57,918 nucleotides of DNA from SIG440 sp045591095. GTDB taxonomy: Bacteria; Bacillota; Clostridia; Monoglobales; Monoglobaceae. Within the stretch, counting starts at the first letter, position 1. Every line of letters starts with the position of its first letter. The stretch spans positions 1 through 57,918 of the forward strand of contig JAZNSF010000013.1 of NCBI GenBank assembly GCA_045591095.1, written 5' to 3'. The notes beneath the pieces were generated by a model. That model was given only the letters and a program-made list of their open reading frames with translations. It was not told where the DNA came from and did not search any database. Positions 1-7,403 of this stretch are shown in pieces. Made by a program: the position numbers and the translations under genes.

Positions 1-734
1 TCTTCCTCGGGCATATCCCAGGTGTGGTAAACGTTTTGGACGTCGTCATTATCTTCGAGTGCGTCAATAAGCTTTTCAAGGTTCTTAACAGCCTCTGGGT
101 CAGTTACCTCGGTAAGAGTTGTTGGAACATAGCTGATTTCAGCTTGTTCGAACTCGTAGCCCTTTGCTTCAAGAGCTTCACGCACCTTGCTGAAGTCCTC
201 GGGGCTTGAAGTAACCTCAAAGCACTCGTCTTCCGCTACAAAATCCAAAGCACCTGCCTCAAGTGCATCCATCATAAGGGTATCTTCGTCTATGCTGTCG
301 GTTTTAGCAATTACTATCTGGCCTTTACGCTCGAACATAAAACCTACGCTTCCGGTCTGGCCAAGGTTGCCGCCGAATTTATCAAAATAATGACGCATAT
401 CGCCTGCGGTACGGTTTTTGTTATCACTTAAAGTTTCTACCATAAACGCAACTCCGCTTGCACCATAACCTTCGTATACAAGCTCGAAATAGTCTTTTGC
501 ACCATCCTCGCCTGCTGCTTTTTTAATACTTCGCTGAATTGTGTCATTTGGCATATTGTTTGCCTTTGCCTTTGCAATTGCATCGCGAAGTTTTGAGTTG
601 CTGTCCGGGTCAGGCCCTCCCTCCTTAACCGCTACCATAAGTTCTCTTCCGATTTTAGTAAAAAGCTTACCCCTTTTTGCGTCGAGCGCGCCTTTCTTTC
701 TTTTGATTGTTGCCCATTTGGAATGTCCTGACAT
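1..734 (-). CDS. YebC/PmpR family regulatory protein, C-terminus cut by window edge
   Basis: About 244 residues are visible, beginning MSGHSKW, the signature N-terminus of the YebC/PmpR (TACO1) family, and running to a WDMPEE segment close to the usual C-terminus, so only a few residues are missing. Members are cytoplasmic; some act as transcription regulators and others help ribosomes through proline-rich stretches. Which role applies here cannot be told. The ATG lies behind a GAGGATAGGAAAA ribosome binding site. It is the last visible gene of a minus-strand series after the SPFH/NfeD pair. Confidence 0.93.
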   Translation of the reverse strand, partial: MSGHSKWATIKRKKGALDAKRGKLFTKIGRELMVAVKEGGPDPDSNSKLRDAIAKAKANNMPNDTIQRSIKKAAGEDGAKDYFELVYEGYGASGVAFMVETLSDNKNRTAGDMRHYFDKFGGNLGQTGSVGFMFERKGQIVIAKTDSIDEDTLMMDALEAGALDFVAEDECFEVTSSPEDFSKVREALEAKGYEFEQAEISYVPTTLTEVTDPEAVKNLEKLIDALEDNDDVQNVYHTWDMPEE

Positions 735-778
735 TTTTCCTATCCTCGGTTTTTCTGTATATGAACTCGCAAATTCTT

Positions 779-1693
779 CTATTTATCTTCGATTAAGCCT
801 TTAAGCCCTGCAGCAAGTCCTGCAATCCCTTGAATTTCTGACGGAATAATTATCTTTGTCGCTTTACCATCAGCTGCTTTTTCAAACGCCTCAAGGCTCT
901 TTATTGTAAGAACTTCTCCGGACGGTGCCGCTTCATTAAGCATCTTTATACCGCTTGCAGTCGCCTCCTGAACGCTTAAGATAGCTTGCGCTTCACCCTC
1001 AGCAATACGGATAGCAGACTCTTTTTCGGCTTCTGCTTTTAAAATCTGTGATTCTTTTTCGGCCTCTGCTCTTAAGATTGCTGCCGCTTTTTCGCCTTCT
1101 GCAACCAGGATTGCCGATTTTTTCTCGCCTTCTGCACGAAGTATCGCCTCACGTCTTTCGCGTTCCGCCTTCATCTGCTTTTCCATAGCCTCGCGGATTC
1201 CGGCAGGCGGGATAATATTCTTAAGTTCAACCCGGTTTACCTTAATTCCCCAGGGGTCAGTAGCTTCATCAAGAATCGAACGCATCTTTGTGTTGATAAC
1301 GTCGCGGGACGTCAAGCTCTCATCAAGTTCCATATCGCCAATGATATTTCTTAAGGTAGTTGCAGTAAGATTTTCAATTGCCGACATAGGAAGCTCCACA
1401 CCATAGGTATAAAGTTTTGGGTCAGTAATCTGGAAATATACAACCGTGTCAATCTGCATTGTAACATTATCCTTTGTAATAACCGGCTGCGGAGCAAAAT
1501 CCACCACCTGTTCTTTGAGAGTTACCCGCTTTGCTACACGGTCAATAAACGGAATCTTAAGATGAAGTCCTACGCCCCAAGTGCCGCTGTAAGCGCCAAG
1601 CCGTTCAATAACATAGGCATGCGCCTGAGGAACAATCTTTATATTGGAAACAACCACCGCAATCAATATCACCAAAATCCAAAAAATAAGCAT
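779..1693 (-). CDS. SPFH/stomatin-like membrane protein (QmcA type)
   Basis: This 304-residue protein has one N-terminal membrane helix (about residues 2-17), an SPFH/band-7 domain (about 20-165) and a long Ala/Glu-rich coiled coil (about 165-245) made of repeated AEGEK/AEAEK units, then a short Gly-rich tail. SPFH proteins oligomerise into membrane microdomain scaffolds. I start at the ATG at 1693 rather than the TTG three bases upstream because of the GGGAGGTATC ribosome binding site. An NfeD-family gene lies 19 bases upstream, the usual partner of stomatin-like proteins, so the two probably act together at the membrane. Confidence 0.93.
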   Translation of the reverse strand: MLIFWILVILIAVVVSNIKIVPQAHAYVIERLGAYSGTWGVGLHLKIPFIDRVAKRVTLKEQVVDFAPQPVITKDNVTMQIDTVVYFQITDPKLYTYGVELPMSAIENLTATTLRNIIGDMELDESLTSRDVINTKMRSILDEATDPWGIKVNRVELKNIIPPAGIREAMEKQMKAERERREAILRAEGEKKSAILVAEGEKAAAILRAEAEKESQILKAEAEKESAIRIAEGEAQAILSVQEATASGIKMLNEAAPSGEVLTIKSLEAFEKAADGKATKIIIPSEIQGIAGLAAGLKGLIEDK

Positions 1694-1712
1694 CAAGATA
1701 CCTCCCTTTTTA

Positions 1713-2171
1713 TTAAACCTTTAGTAATTTTTCTGCCTTTTCTACGATAGCACACACGCCCTCAATCTTTAGGACAACAATATCTTCGCCTTCTGCTATC
1801 GGCTCTTTGCTATAGCTTCTTGCCGACCACACCTGTCCTTTGACTTTTATCTGTCCCATATCTTCTTCGGGCAGAATTTCTTTTACCACAACACCTTTTG
1901 CGCTTATAATTCTGTCTGCATTTGTGGGCACAATCTTTCCATCAAGAAATTTTTTTGCCAAGGGCCGTGTGAATATAACCAAAGCCGCAGATACAACTGC
2001 AAACGTGATAAGTTGCGCCAAAATGGGCGCACCAAGTGCCGAAACCCCTGCTGTGATTAATGCAGCGATGGCCATCCATATGGTTGTAAGAGTAGCAGTC
2101 GTAGCTTCAATCACGCCAAGAAAAACTGCGATAACAATCCAACAAACAGTATAAACAGTCACTATAGCCAC
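1713..2171 (-). CDS. NfeD family membrane protein, partner of the SPFH protein
   Basis: This 152-residue short-form NfeD protein has hydrophobic helices over about residues 1-75 and a C-terminal OB-fold-like domain (about 85-150) with the pattern G-V-V, then Q-I-K-V-K-G-x-V-W, typical of the NfeD C-terminal domain. It lacks the ClpP-like protease domain of long NfeD proteins. It is co-directional with the downstream SPFH gene, with a 19-base gap. The family role is assembly or modulation of stomatin-like membrane complexes; the substrate here is unknown. Confidence 0.9.
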   Translation of the reverse strand: MAIVTVYTVCWIVIAVFLGVIEATTATLTTIWMAIAALITAGVSALGAPILAQLITFAVVSAALVIFTRPLAKKFLDGKIVPTNADRIISAKGVVVKEILPEEDMGQIKVKGQVWSARSYSKEPIAEGEDIVVLKIEGVCAIVEKAEKLLKV

Positions 2172-2188
2172 CCCTTTTATAAAAAATT

Positions 2189-2641
2189 TTAATAATTCCT
2201 TTTATATCCGCCGTTACGCTTACCCTCGGTATTACGTTTTAAATCCTGAATTTTCTCCTCACTGTCCTGCTTGAACTTCAGCAGCTTGTCCTCAAAAGAA
2301 AGTTCGCTCATGCTTTTCTTTTCCGAGAATTCAAAAACTTCGGGAGCACCCTTTATTGCACCGCTGTTTTTTGTCTTTGGTTCTTTTTTCTTCTTTTCTC
2401 CGTCACTTTCAACAGCACGTTTGATTGACAGGCTTATTTTGCCTTTCTCGTCAATCCCTACGACTTTCACCTTGACACTCTGTCCTTGAACGAGATGTTT
2501 GCTTATGTCGTCAACATACTCCTTAGATACCTCCGAAATATGTACCAGTCCGGTTTTGCCGTCCTCCAGCTCTACAAATGCGCCAAATGCCGCAATGCCG
2601 GTAATCTTTCCACGAAGTATGGTTCCCTCTTCAATCTGCAT
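2189..2641 (-). CDS. S1 RNA-binding domain protein (YabR-like)
   Basis: This 150-residue protein has one S1 domain at residues 1-75 (GxITGIAAFGAFVELEDG, then LVHISEVS) followed by a charged, low-complexity tail rich in Lys and Glu. It corresponds to YabR of Bacillus and to the single-S1 protein found after divIC in many Clostridia. The domain binds RNA; the target is not visible. The locus order yabP, yabQ, divIC, S1 protein matches the classical Firmicute arrangement. Confidence 0.9.
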   Translation of the reverse strand: MQIEEGTILRGKITGIAAFGAFVELEDGKTGLVHISEVSKEYVDDISKHLVQGQSVKVKVVGIDEKGKISLSIKRAVESDGEKKKKEPKTKNSGAIKGAPEVFEFSEKKSMSELSFEDKLLKFKQDSEEKIQDLKRNTEGKRNGGYKRNY

Positions 2642-2704
2642 GACTTACTAAAATCCTCCTCAGCATATTGCTGTTTGCAATATATATGTAAAATAGTCCT
2701 TTTT

Positions 2705-3010
2705 CTACTGTGTAATGTCAATAAAGACCCTCTCGTTGGCCTTTACAAGTCCCAGTTCTTCCCTGGCAACACGTTCGAGATATTCGTCTGTTCCTGCCTT
2801 TTTGAGTTCTTCCTCAAGTCTTTGATTTTCGCTTTCAGCCTCGGCGATTTTAGTCTTGTACTCGTCTGCCATATCACTGCAGTCCGAAAGCGTAATCTGC
2901 TGCTTTACAAGAGTAAATCCCACGTACACGCAGAGCGTCAAAAAGACCAAAGCTTTTGCCAAAGTCTTGCCGGAAACTTTCTTTATTTTTTTCTTTTTTT
3001 GGTTTCGCAT
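2705..3010 (-). CDS. divIC: Cell-division protein DivIC/FtsB-like (septum formation initiator)
   Basis: This 101-residue bitopic protein has a very basic cytoplasmic N-terminus (MRNQKKKKIKK), one membrane helix (about residues 19-37) and an extracytoplasmic coiled coil (about 45-80) ending in the family motif YLERVAREELGLVKANE. DivIC/FtsB works with FtsL and DivIB in the divisome that activates septal peptidoglycan synthesis. I use the ATG at 3010; a GTG directly before it is the alternative. About 140 bases without a gene separate it from yabQ upstream. Confidence 0.9.
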   Translation of the reverse strand: MRNQKKKKIKKVSGKTLAKALVFLTLCVYVGFTLVKQQITLSDCSDMADEYKTKIAEAESENQRLEEELKKAGTDEYLERVAREELGLVKANERVFIDITQ

Positions 3011-3152
3011 CACAATTGATTCACACCTTGCATGGTAGATTTGGCAATTTCTTAAATCGCCATATTGATATAAAAACCCAGTTTCTTTATCAATTATATC
3101 TCAACCATCAGTGTTTGTCAACAAAAATCGCAGTCTTAAATGCTCATTTTCG

Positions 3153-3662
3153 CTATTTTTTTTTGATCAAAGAGGCAGCCGACAAAATACGCATTTTCGC
3201 CCTTGTCTTTTGGCATCTGGCAACTCGCCTTGCACGTCTTAAAACCCTTCCTGTATACCACGCTACAACAAGCACAGGTTTTTTGAGCGCCCTGAAAACA
3301 AGCCGGACAGGAAGCATTACTGTTTTAAACAGCAAAAGAGCCGTTTTTATAAGCCACTTAATGATTGTTTCGCCAAGGTTTACAAATCTGTTGCGGACCA
3401 ATGCTATATACGCAAAAGCACCCAACATTCCGCCCAAAAAGCCTTGAAGCCGAATCTCTCCGCTGTTTTTTTTGAATGCTGCATAAAACAAAATAATTGC
3501 CGAAAGGACAAAAAACAGTATATCCTCTCCACACACCACTGAATCGCTGACCGATACAATCCGCCTGCTGATACGCAAAAGGTCATACAAAAAAGCGATT
3601 ACCACACCTGCGCCCAGGCATGTAACAAAAAAAATCATCTCGCTTTCAACAGTACTATACAT
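3153..3662 (-). CDS. yabQ: Spore cortex biosynthesis protein YabQ
   Basis: This 169-residue membrane protein begins MYSTVES. Hydrophobic helices occupy about residues 8-30 and 45-100, and the C-terminus is strongly basic. The F-L-Y-D-L-L-R segment near residue 25 and the position directly after yabP identify YabQ, which is needed for cortex formation in Bacillus and sits in the mother-cell membrane around the forespore. The start is set by a strong GGAGGAAGTG site immediately before the ATG at 3662; a longer reading frame would overlap yabP. Confidence 0.88.
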   Translation of the reverse strand: MYSTVESEMIFFVTCLGAGVVIAFLYDLLRISRRIVSVSDSVVCGEDILFFVLSAIILFYAAFKKNSGEIRLQGFLGGMLGAFAYIALVRNRFVNLGETIIKWLIKTALLLFKTVMLPVRLVFRALKKPVLVVAWYTGRVLRRARRVARCQKTRAKMRILSAASLIKKK

Positions 3663-3675
3663 CACTTCCTCCAGA

Positions 3676-3957
3676 TTACCTAAATATCTTCCCCCAGATT
3701 CCTGTGCCCGAAGATTGGTGGCTGTCACTGTATTCAATGCTATCTATAATTCCCTCAATTTCAAGCTCGCCGTCTTCTACAGATAAGCGGTTTATCTTAA
3801 GTTGGGCGCCTTTTACGGTCATCTGGCCTTCGGTGGTATACGCAATAATTTTGTCATCATCAAAGCTCTCAACATCCTCAATGCCACTGGCACTCATTTG
3901 GCCCCTTCCTTTAAGGTTTATCATATGCCTGCTTAAATCGTTTCTTTTATCATCCAT
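3676..3957 (-). CDS. yabP: Sporulation protein YabP
   Basis: This 93-residue soluble protein matches YabP: an N-terminal R-H-M-I-N-L-K-G-R segment, an acidic middle with VESFDDDKII, and the C-terminal pattern LSVEDGELEIEG. YabP/YqfC proteins are sporulation proteins made in the mother cell. The stop is 13 bases before the yabQ start, so the two genes are co-transcribed. No convincing sigma-E promoter could be fixed in the ~40 bases between the gene and the mecA terminator. Confidence 0.92.
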   Translation of the reverse strand: MDDKRNDLSRHMINLKGRGQMSASGIEDVESFDDDKIIAYTTEGQMTVKGAQLKINRLSVEDGELEIEGIIDSIEYSDSHQSSGTGIWGKIFR

Positions 3958-3996
3958 TTATATCAAACTCCTTTCAGTTAAATATATTAAAAACGC

Positions 3997-4030
3997 AAAA
4001 AAATATGCGAAAAACAAAGTTTTCCGCATA
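3997..4030 (-). terminator. Rho-independent terminator after mecA
   Basis: On the minus strand, TATGCGGAAAAC and GTTTTTCGCATA form a 12-bp stem (one G-U pair) around a TTT loop, followed by seven T. It lies between the mecA stop (4035) and yabP and separates the two units. Confidence 0.8.
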
Positions 4031-4034
4031 CTTT

Positions 4035-4658
4035 CTAAACTTTAAAATTCCGGCATATAACAGCCACCGCATCAGCTTCAATCATTACTTTTCCGTGCTC
4101 ACCCAAGACACCTTGCATAGCAAGCGGTTTTTTTGATTTTTCGGCAAATTCGGACAAAATATTATCAATTTCAAAAACTCCAAATGTGTCGATTGGCAAA
4201 AGTTCCAGATAAAATTCTCCGTCGTACTTCCAAAGCTTGCTTGTTCCCAAAAACACCTCGCTGATATACGAAACGCTCCGGCAAACATCCTCAAAATCCC
4301 TGAATTTAAAAATCCGTAGAAGTGGCTCACGTCTGGCTCTTCGTCCGGCTCTTAGTTCAGTGCGTCTTGCCCCCTTTCCGGCCCTTATCAGTGCCTCGGC
4401 AAGTTCGGTTTCATTTTCCATTCGGCTTATAAACATCACAAATCCATCTTCGCCTGCCTCTATTGTTTCCACAAGAAGTTGAGCCTTGCCAACCGTAAAG
4501 TTTACATCCTGCTCGGCCCTTTTAAGAGCAAACCAGAACATATCCTGCGCCTCGGGGGTGTTGTCGGTAAAGTTTTTAAGGTCAACGTTCCACATTCTTA
4601 TATCTTCATTGCCAATGGTAATCTTTATTTTATTTTCGGTCATTCGTTCTATTTTCAC
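4035..4658 (-). CDS. mecA: Adaptor protein MecA
   Basis: This 207-residue protein has the MecA layout: an N-terminal substrate-binding domain starting with KIERMTENKIKITI, an Arg-rich linker around residues 95-112, and a C-terminal ClpC-binding domain (FRDFEDVCRS near residue 117 to the end). MecA delivers substrates to ClpCP. I use the GTG at 4658, six bases inside the longest frame: the first GTG overlaps the AGGAGGGG site, and family members begin at this M-K-I-E-R point. The Arg-rich linker (TELRAGRRARREP) is the only unusual part. Confidence 0.88.
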   Translation of the reverse strand: MKIERMTENKIKITIGNEDIRMWNVDLKNFTDNTPEAQDMFWFALKRAEQDVNFTVGKAQLLVETIEAGEDGFVMFISRMENETELAEALIRAGKGARRTELRAGRRARREPLLRIFKFRDFEDVCRSVSYISEVFLGTSKLWKYDGEFYLELLPIDTFGVFEIDNILSEFAEKSKKPLAMQGVLGEHGKVMIEADAVAVICRNFKV

Positions 4659-4799
4659 AGTCACCCCTCCTCTTCCTGTTAATTGTCATATGACCATTAT
4701 ATATTATATTTTCTTTTTTGAAAAGACTAAATTTTTACCAAAATTGACTTTCTTTGTTTTTATATCCTTAAATTTTAAAACAAAAATCCATAATTTCTA

Positions 4800-4828
4800 T
4801 TGAATTTTCCAGCAAAATGTGTTAGTAT
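4800..4828 (+). promoter_or_regulatory. Possible promoter of the 6S-like RNA
   Basis: TTGAAT (4800-4805) and TAGTAT (4823-4828) are 17 bases apart, placing a start near 4835, just before the proposed RNA. The -10 is imperfect, so this is tentative. Confidence 0.4.
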
Positions 4829-4835
4829 CATACTT

Positions 4836-5036
4836 AGCAAACGTACCCTGCGTTGTTCGTAGTTTAGGCACAATGTAAAACCAACATTTTCTTAAAGGGA
4901 ATTCATCTCCGGTCGTCGGCGCACATGCCTCCCGCAGTTTTGCGGCCAGTGGACTTGTAATGTCACCGGGACTCATCCCACCTGCAAAGCAGGTTTTTAC
5001 TTTGACCTTGTTACGGCAAATGCGGGGTTTTATTTT
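4836..5036 (+). ncRNA. ssrS: Probable 6S RNA (SsrS)
   Basis: This ~200-nt stretch between mecA and rsmD has no plausible gene. ACCCTGCGTT (4845-4854) pairs over 10 positions with AATGCGGGGT (5019-5028) to close the molecule, and a T-rich run follows directly. Internal blocks such as GCGTTGTTCGTAG near the 5' end, CTTAAAGGGAATTCATC, CCTCCCGCAG TTTTG CGG and TGTCACCGGGA resemble clostridial 6S RNA as I remember it. 6S RNA is a long, nearly double-stranded mimic of an open promoter that binds RNA polymerase holoenzyme. The minus-strand reading frame across its 3' end is a shadow. Confidence 0.72.
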
Positions 5037-5125
5037 TTTATAGAAATTTCTTCAAAAACCTTGACAAAATCCTTAAATTATATACAATATATAATATATA
5101 TATTCTTTTTTGTGGGGTGAAATTC

Positions 5126-5683
5126 GTGCGTATTATTTCGGGCAAATCACGTGGCCGAAAGCTACTTGCACCACCTGGGCTTGATACACGCCCCACCACC
5201 GACAGAGTTAAAGAATCTATGTTCAATCTCTTGATTCCGTATCTTCCGGCCAAAAATGTTTTAGACCTTTTTGCCGGCAGCGGCGCTTTGGGGATCGAGG
5301 CTCTAAGCCGCGGCGCAGAAAAATGCACATTTTTAGACACGGATAAGGCCGCACTTTTGACCATAAAGAAAAATCTTGAACTCGCAAGAGAAACCGAAAA
5401 TTCAGAGGTTCTTTCTGCGGACGCTCTTACATACTTAGGTAGGACAAGCTCCAAGTTTGACCTGATTTTTCTTGACCCGCCTTATAACAAAGGGCTTTTG
5501 ACCAAGGCTTTAACGCTTATCTTTGAGCGGGATTTGCTTTCAGAGAGTGGCGTGATTGTCGCCGAAAGCGAAGCTGGCGGAGAGGAGCCGCCAAGCGGTC
5601 TTTTCAAGGCTTTGAAAAACGCCAGATACGGCAAAACTACCGTTTTCATCCTGGGCACACAAAATACCAACGCAGGGAGGTAA
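5126..5683 (+). CDS. rsmD: 16S rRNA (guanine966-N2)-methyltransferase RsmD
   Basis: This 185-residue Rossmann-fold methyltransferase has the family N-terminus VRIISGKSRGRKL, SAM motif I (VLDLFAGSGALGIEALSRGA) near residues 46-65 and the catalytic LDPPY near residue 118. RsmD methylates G966 of 16S rRNA in 30S assembly. I choose the GTG at 5126: GGGGTGA lies five bases before it, and the first GTG at 5117 would overlap that site. The stop is five bases before coaD, the standard rsmD-coaD pairing. Confidence 0.93.
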   Translation: MRIISGKSRGRKLLAPPGLDTRPTTDRVKESMFNLLIPYLPAKNVLDLFAGSGALGIEALSRGAEKCTFLDTDKAALLTIKKNLELARETENSEVLSADALTYLGRTSSKFDLIFLDPPYNKGLLTKALTLIFERDLLSESGVIVAESEAGGEEPPSGLFKALKNARYGKTTVFILGTQNTNAGR

Positions 5684-5688
5684 CAGCT

Positions 5689-6168
5689 ATGCGGACTGCG
5701 GTTTACCCCGGCAGCTTTGACCCGTGTACAAATGGACATCTTGATATTATCCGCCGTGCATCACGGCTTTTTGACAGAGTTATTGTTGCTGTACTGATAA
5801 ATGAAAAGAAAAACCCCCTCTTTTCCACCGAGGAAAGAGTTAAAATGCTGAAAACCGTTACAAGCGATATTCCCAATGTAGAAATTTGCTCGTTCTCGGG
5901 ACTTTTGGCAGATTTTATGAAAAAGGGCGGCTACTCAGTTATAATAAAAGGGCTTCGCGCGGTTTCTGATTACGAGTACGAATTTCAGATGGCGCTTATA
6001 AACCGCAATTTGTGGGAAGAGCTTGAAACTATGTTTATGCCTTGCAGCAGCGAGTTTATGTTTCTTAGTTCAAGCCTTGTCAAAGAAGTTGCAAAATACA
6101 ACGGCGAGCTTGATGGACTTGTTCCACCCGAACTTATGGGTCTTATCAAGCACCGTTTCGGATATTAA
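5689..6168 (+). CDS. coaD: Phosphopantetheine adenylyltransferase
   Basis: This 159-residue protein shows the nucleotidyltransferase motif PGSFDPCTNGHLDII (residues 6-20), the KGLRAVSDYEYE block and the C-terminal SSSLVKEVA motif of CoaD. It transfers AMP to 4'-phosphopantetheine to give dephospho-CoA, the penultimate step of coenzyme A synthesis. Length is normal. AGGGAGG precedes the ATG, and the gene is translationally close to rsmD. Confidence 0.96.
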   Translation: MRTAVYPGSFDPCTNGHLDIIRRASRLFDRVIVAVLINEKKNPLFSTEERVKMLKTVTSDIPNVEICSFSGLLADFMKKGGYSVIIKGLRAVSDYEYEFQMALINRNLWEELETMFMPCSSEFMFLSSSLVKEVAKYNGELDGLVPPELMGLIKHRFGY

Positions 6169-6192
6169 ATCATATAAGGAGGTAATTGTATC

Positions 6193-6657
6193 ATGGAAAT
6201 GGATACTTTGGGATTATTGACAGAACTTGAGGATATAATAGACAAAGGAGTGGCCGTGCCTTTTTCGGGCCGTTGCCTTTTGGACAAAGAGGAGCTTTTG
6301 GAAATAATCCAGGAAATCCGCCTCAAACTGCCTACCGATTTGGAGCAGGCAAAATGGATAAAAGCAGAGCGTCAGAACATTATCAGCGACGCACGCAAAG
6401 AGGCAGACGAAATAATCAAAGCTGCCAACGACAAGCTGGTTGCAATGGTTGACGAGAACGAAATCACCAAAAAGGCAACTCAGGCTGCAAGCGAGATTAT
6501 GGACAGCGCAAATGCCGAGGCAAATGCCGCAAAGGAATCCAGCTATCAGTATGCAGATTATTTGCTTGAAAACGTAGAAAACGTGGTTGTTAAAACCATC
6601 CGTGACCTTGAGCAGTGCATCAGCATTGTTAAGGACAACCGCAACCAATTGAAATAA
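6193..6657 (+). CDS. Conserved coiled-coil protein, function unknown
   Basis: This 154-residue soluble protein has an N-terminal L-L-T-E-L-E-D-I-I-D segment followed by an Ala/Glu/Lys-rich helical region (about residues 55-120). Similar proteins follow coaD in many Clostridia, often labelled ATPase or H+-ATPase subunit H-like because of the coiled coil; there is no P-loop here. AAGGAGGTAA precedes the ATG. Its position suggests co-transcription with rsmD-coaD. I can assign no function. Confidence 0.8.
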   Translation: MEMDTLGLLTELEDIIDKGVAVPFSGRCLLDKEELLEIIQEIRLKLPTDLEQAKWIKAERQNIISDARKEADEIIKAANDKLVAMVDENEITKKATQAASEIMDSANAEANAAKESSYQYADYLLENVENVVVKTIRDLEQCISIVKDNRNQLK

Positions 6658-6661
6658 GCAT

Positions 6662-6698
6662 AATAACATTTTAATGAAAATTTAGTTATTGATTTTTT
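6662..6698 (+). terminator. Weak terminator before the THF riboswitch
   Basis: AATAAC (6662-6667) pairs with GTTATT (6685-6690), with an inner ATTTT/AAAAT stem, followed by GATTTTTT. AT-rich and therefore weak, but well placed to end the rsmD operon. Confidence 0.45.
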
Positions 6699-6807
6699 AG
6701 CAAAGTAGAAGTCGATGCGTCAAGTGAGGGACGAACGGGAAGTTGTCGTCCTTACGAAAAGCCTTTTTTAAAAAAGGCTTGCGGTTTCGGCTTCGCATTC
6801 CGTTGCT
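6699..6807 (+). promoter_or_regulatory. Tetrahydrofolate (THF) riboswitch
   Basis: P1 is closed by AGCAA (6699-6703) with TTGCT (6803-6807). The conserved asymmetric loop AGTAGA, the P2 strand GATGCG pairing with CGCATTC, the junction TCAAGTG, a GGGACGA...TCGTCC arm, CGAAAAGCC and the 3' TTCCGTTGCT all match the folT-type THF riboswitch. One arm is extended as AAGCCTTTTTT/AAAAAAGGCTT. It directly precedes the folate transporter and folC, the classic target, so folate sufficiency should reduce their expression. Confidence 0.88.
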
Positions 6808-6828
6808 GCAAAATTCGTAGACTCTTTT

Positions 6829-6861
6829 TACCCTTTTTGTAGCGATGCTATAGAAAGGGTA
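6829..6861 (+). promoter_or_regulatory. Hairpin masking the folT ribosome binding site (expression platform)
   Basis: TACCCTTT (6829-6836) pairs with AAAGGGTA (6854-6861), with an inner TAGC/GCTA stem. The 3' strand contains the AAAGGG ribosome binding site of folT, nine bases before its ATG. No T-run follows, so control appears to be by translation rather than termination. Confidence 0.65.
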
Positions 6862-6869
6862 GTTTTATT

Positions 6870-7403
6870 ATGAAAAAAGTTTTTCCAAAGCTTTCTGTCC
6901 GCGACATATGCCTGCTTGGCCTCTTTTTTGCAATCACTGCACTTCTCTCTATCTTTTGCACCTTTCGCATAGGCACAGTCGTAAAAATCCCGCTTAAGTT
7001 CGTGTCGGTTTTTGTTGCTGCCACATTATACGGTCCTCTTTGGGGTGGTATCTGTGGTGCAGTGGGAGACATTTTAAATTGTCTTTTGGCATCTGTCGGG
7101 CCATTTGTTCCTCAGATAACCATTTTGGAATTTTTATCAGGTGCTATTTACGGCATATTTTTTTGGGGAATTCCTAAAACAACTAAAACTTACTTTGTAA
7201 AATGTTCTCTATGCGCATTTTGTCAGTTTTTGCTGTCTGCTTTTTTATGCACGTTCATTTACACCTACTGGCTGGGTTGGTTTCCCGGATTTTGGGAAGC
7301 ATTTTTCATCCGAGTTCCTGCGTGCCTCGTAAATTTCCTGTTGCAGATATGCGTTCTTTTATCACTCAAAGGACTTATATTTCGTCTTAAGGGGGGATTG
7401 TAA
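6870..7403 (+). CDS. folT: ECF folate transporter, substrate-binding S component FolT
   Basis: This 177-residue protein has about six membrane helices. It carries the S-component pattern of an N-terminal ALLSIFCTF helix, KIPLKF, ATLYGPLWGGICGAVGDIL and a late aromatic-rich stretch (WLGWFPGFWE). FolT captures folate and uses the shared EcfAA'T energising module, not present here. The THF riboswitch upstream fixes the substrate with good confidence. The stop codon abuts the folC start. Confidence 0.9.
   Translation: MKKVFPKLSVRDICLLGLFFAITALLSIFCTFRIGTVVKIPLKFVSVFVAATLYGPLWGGICGAVGDILNCLLASVGPFVPQITILEFLSGAIYGIFFWGIPKTTKTYFVKCSLCAFCQFLLSAFLCTFIYTYWLGWFPGFWEAFFIRVPACLVNFLLQICVLLSLKGLIFRLKGGL

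Noticed and set aside
1000..1160. Tandem-like repeats of about 30 bases
   Set aside because: They encode the AEGEK/AEAEK coiled-coil repeats of the SPFH protein, so protein structure explains them.
5038..5454. 138-codon minus-strand frame overlapping rsmD
   Set aside because: It is antisense to the clearly recognised rsmD and shows no family features.
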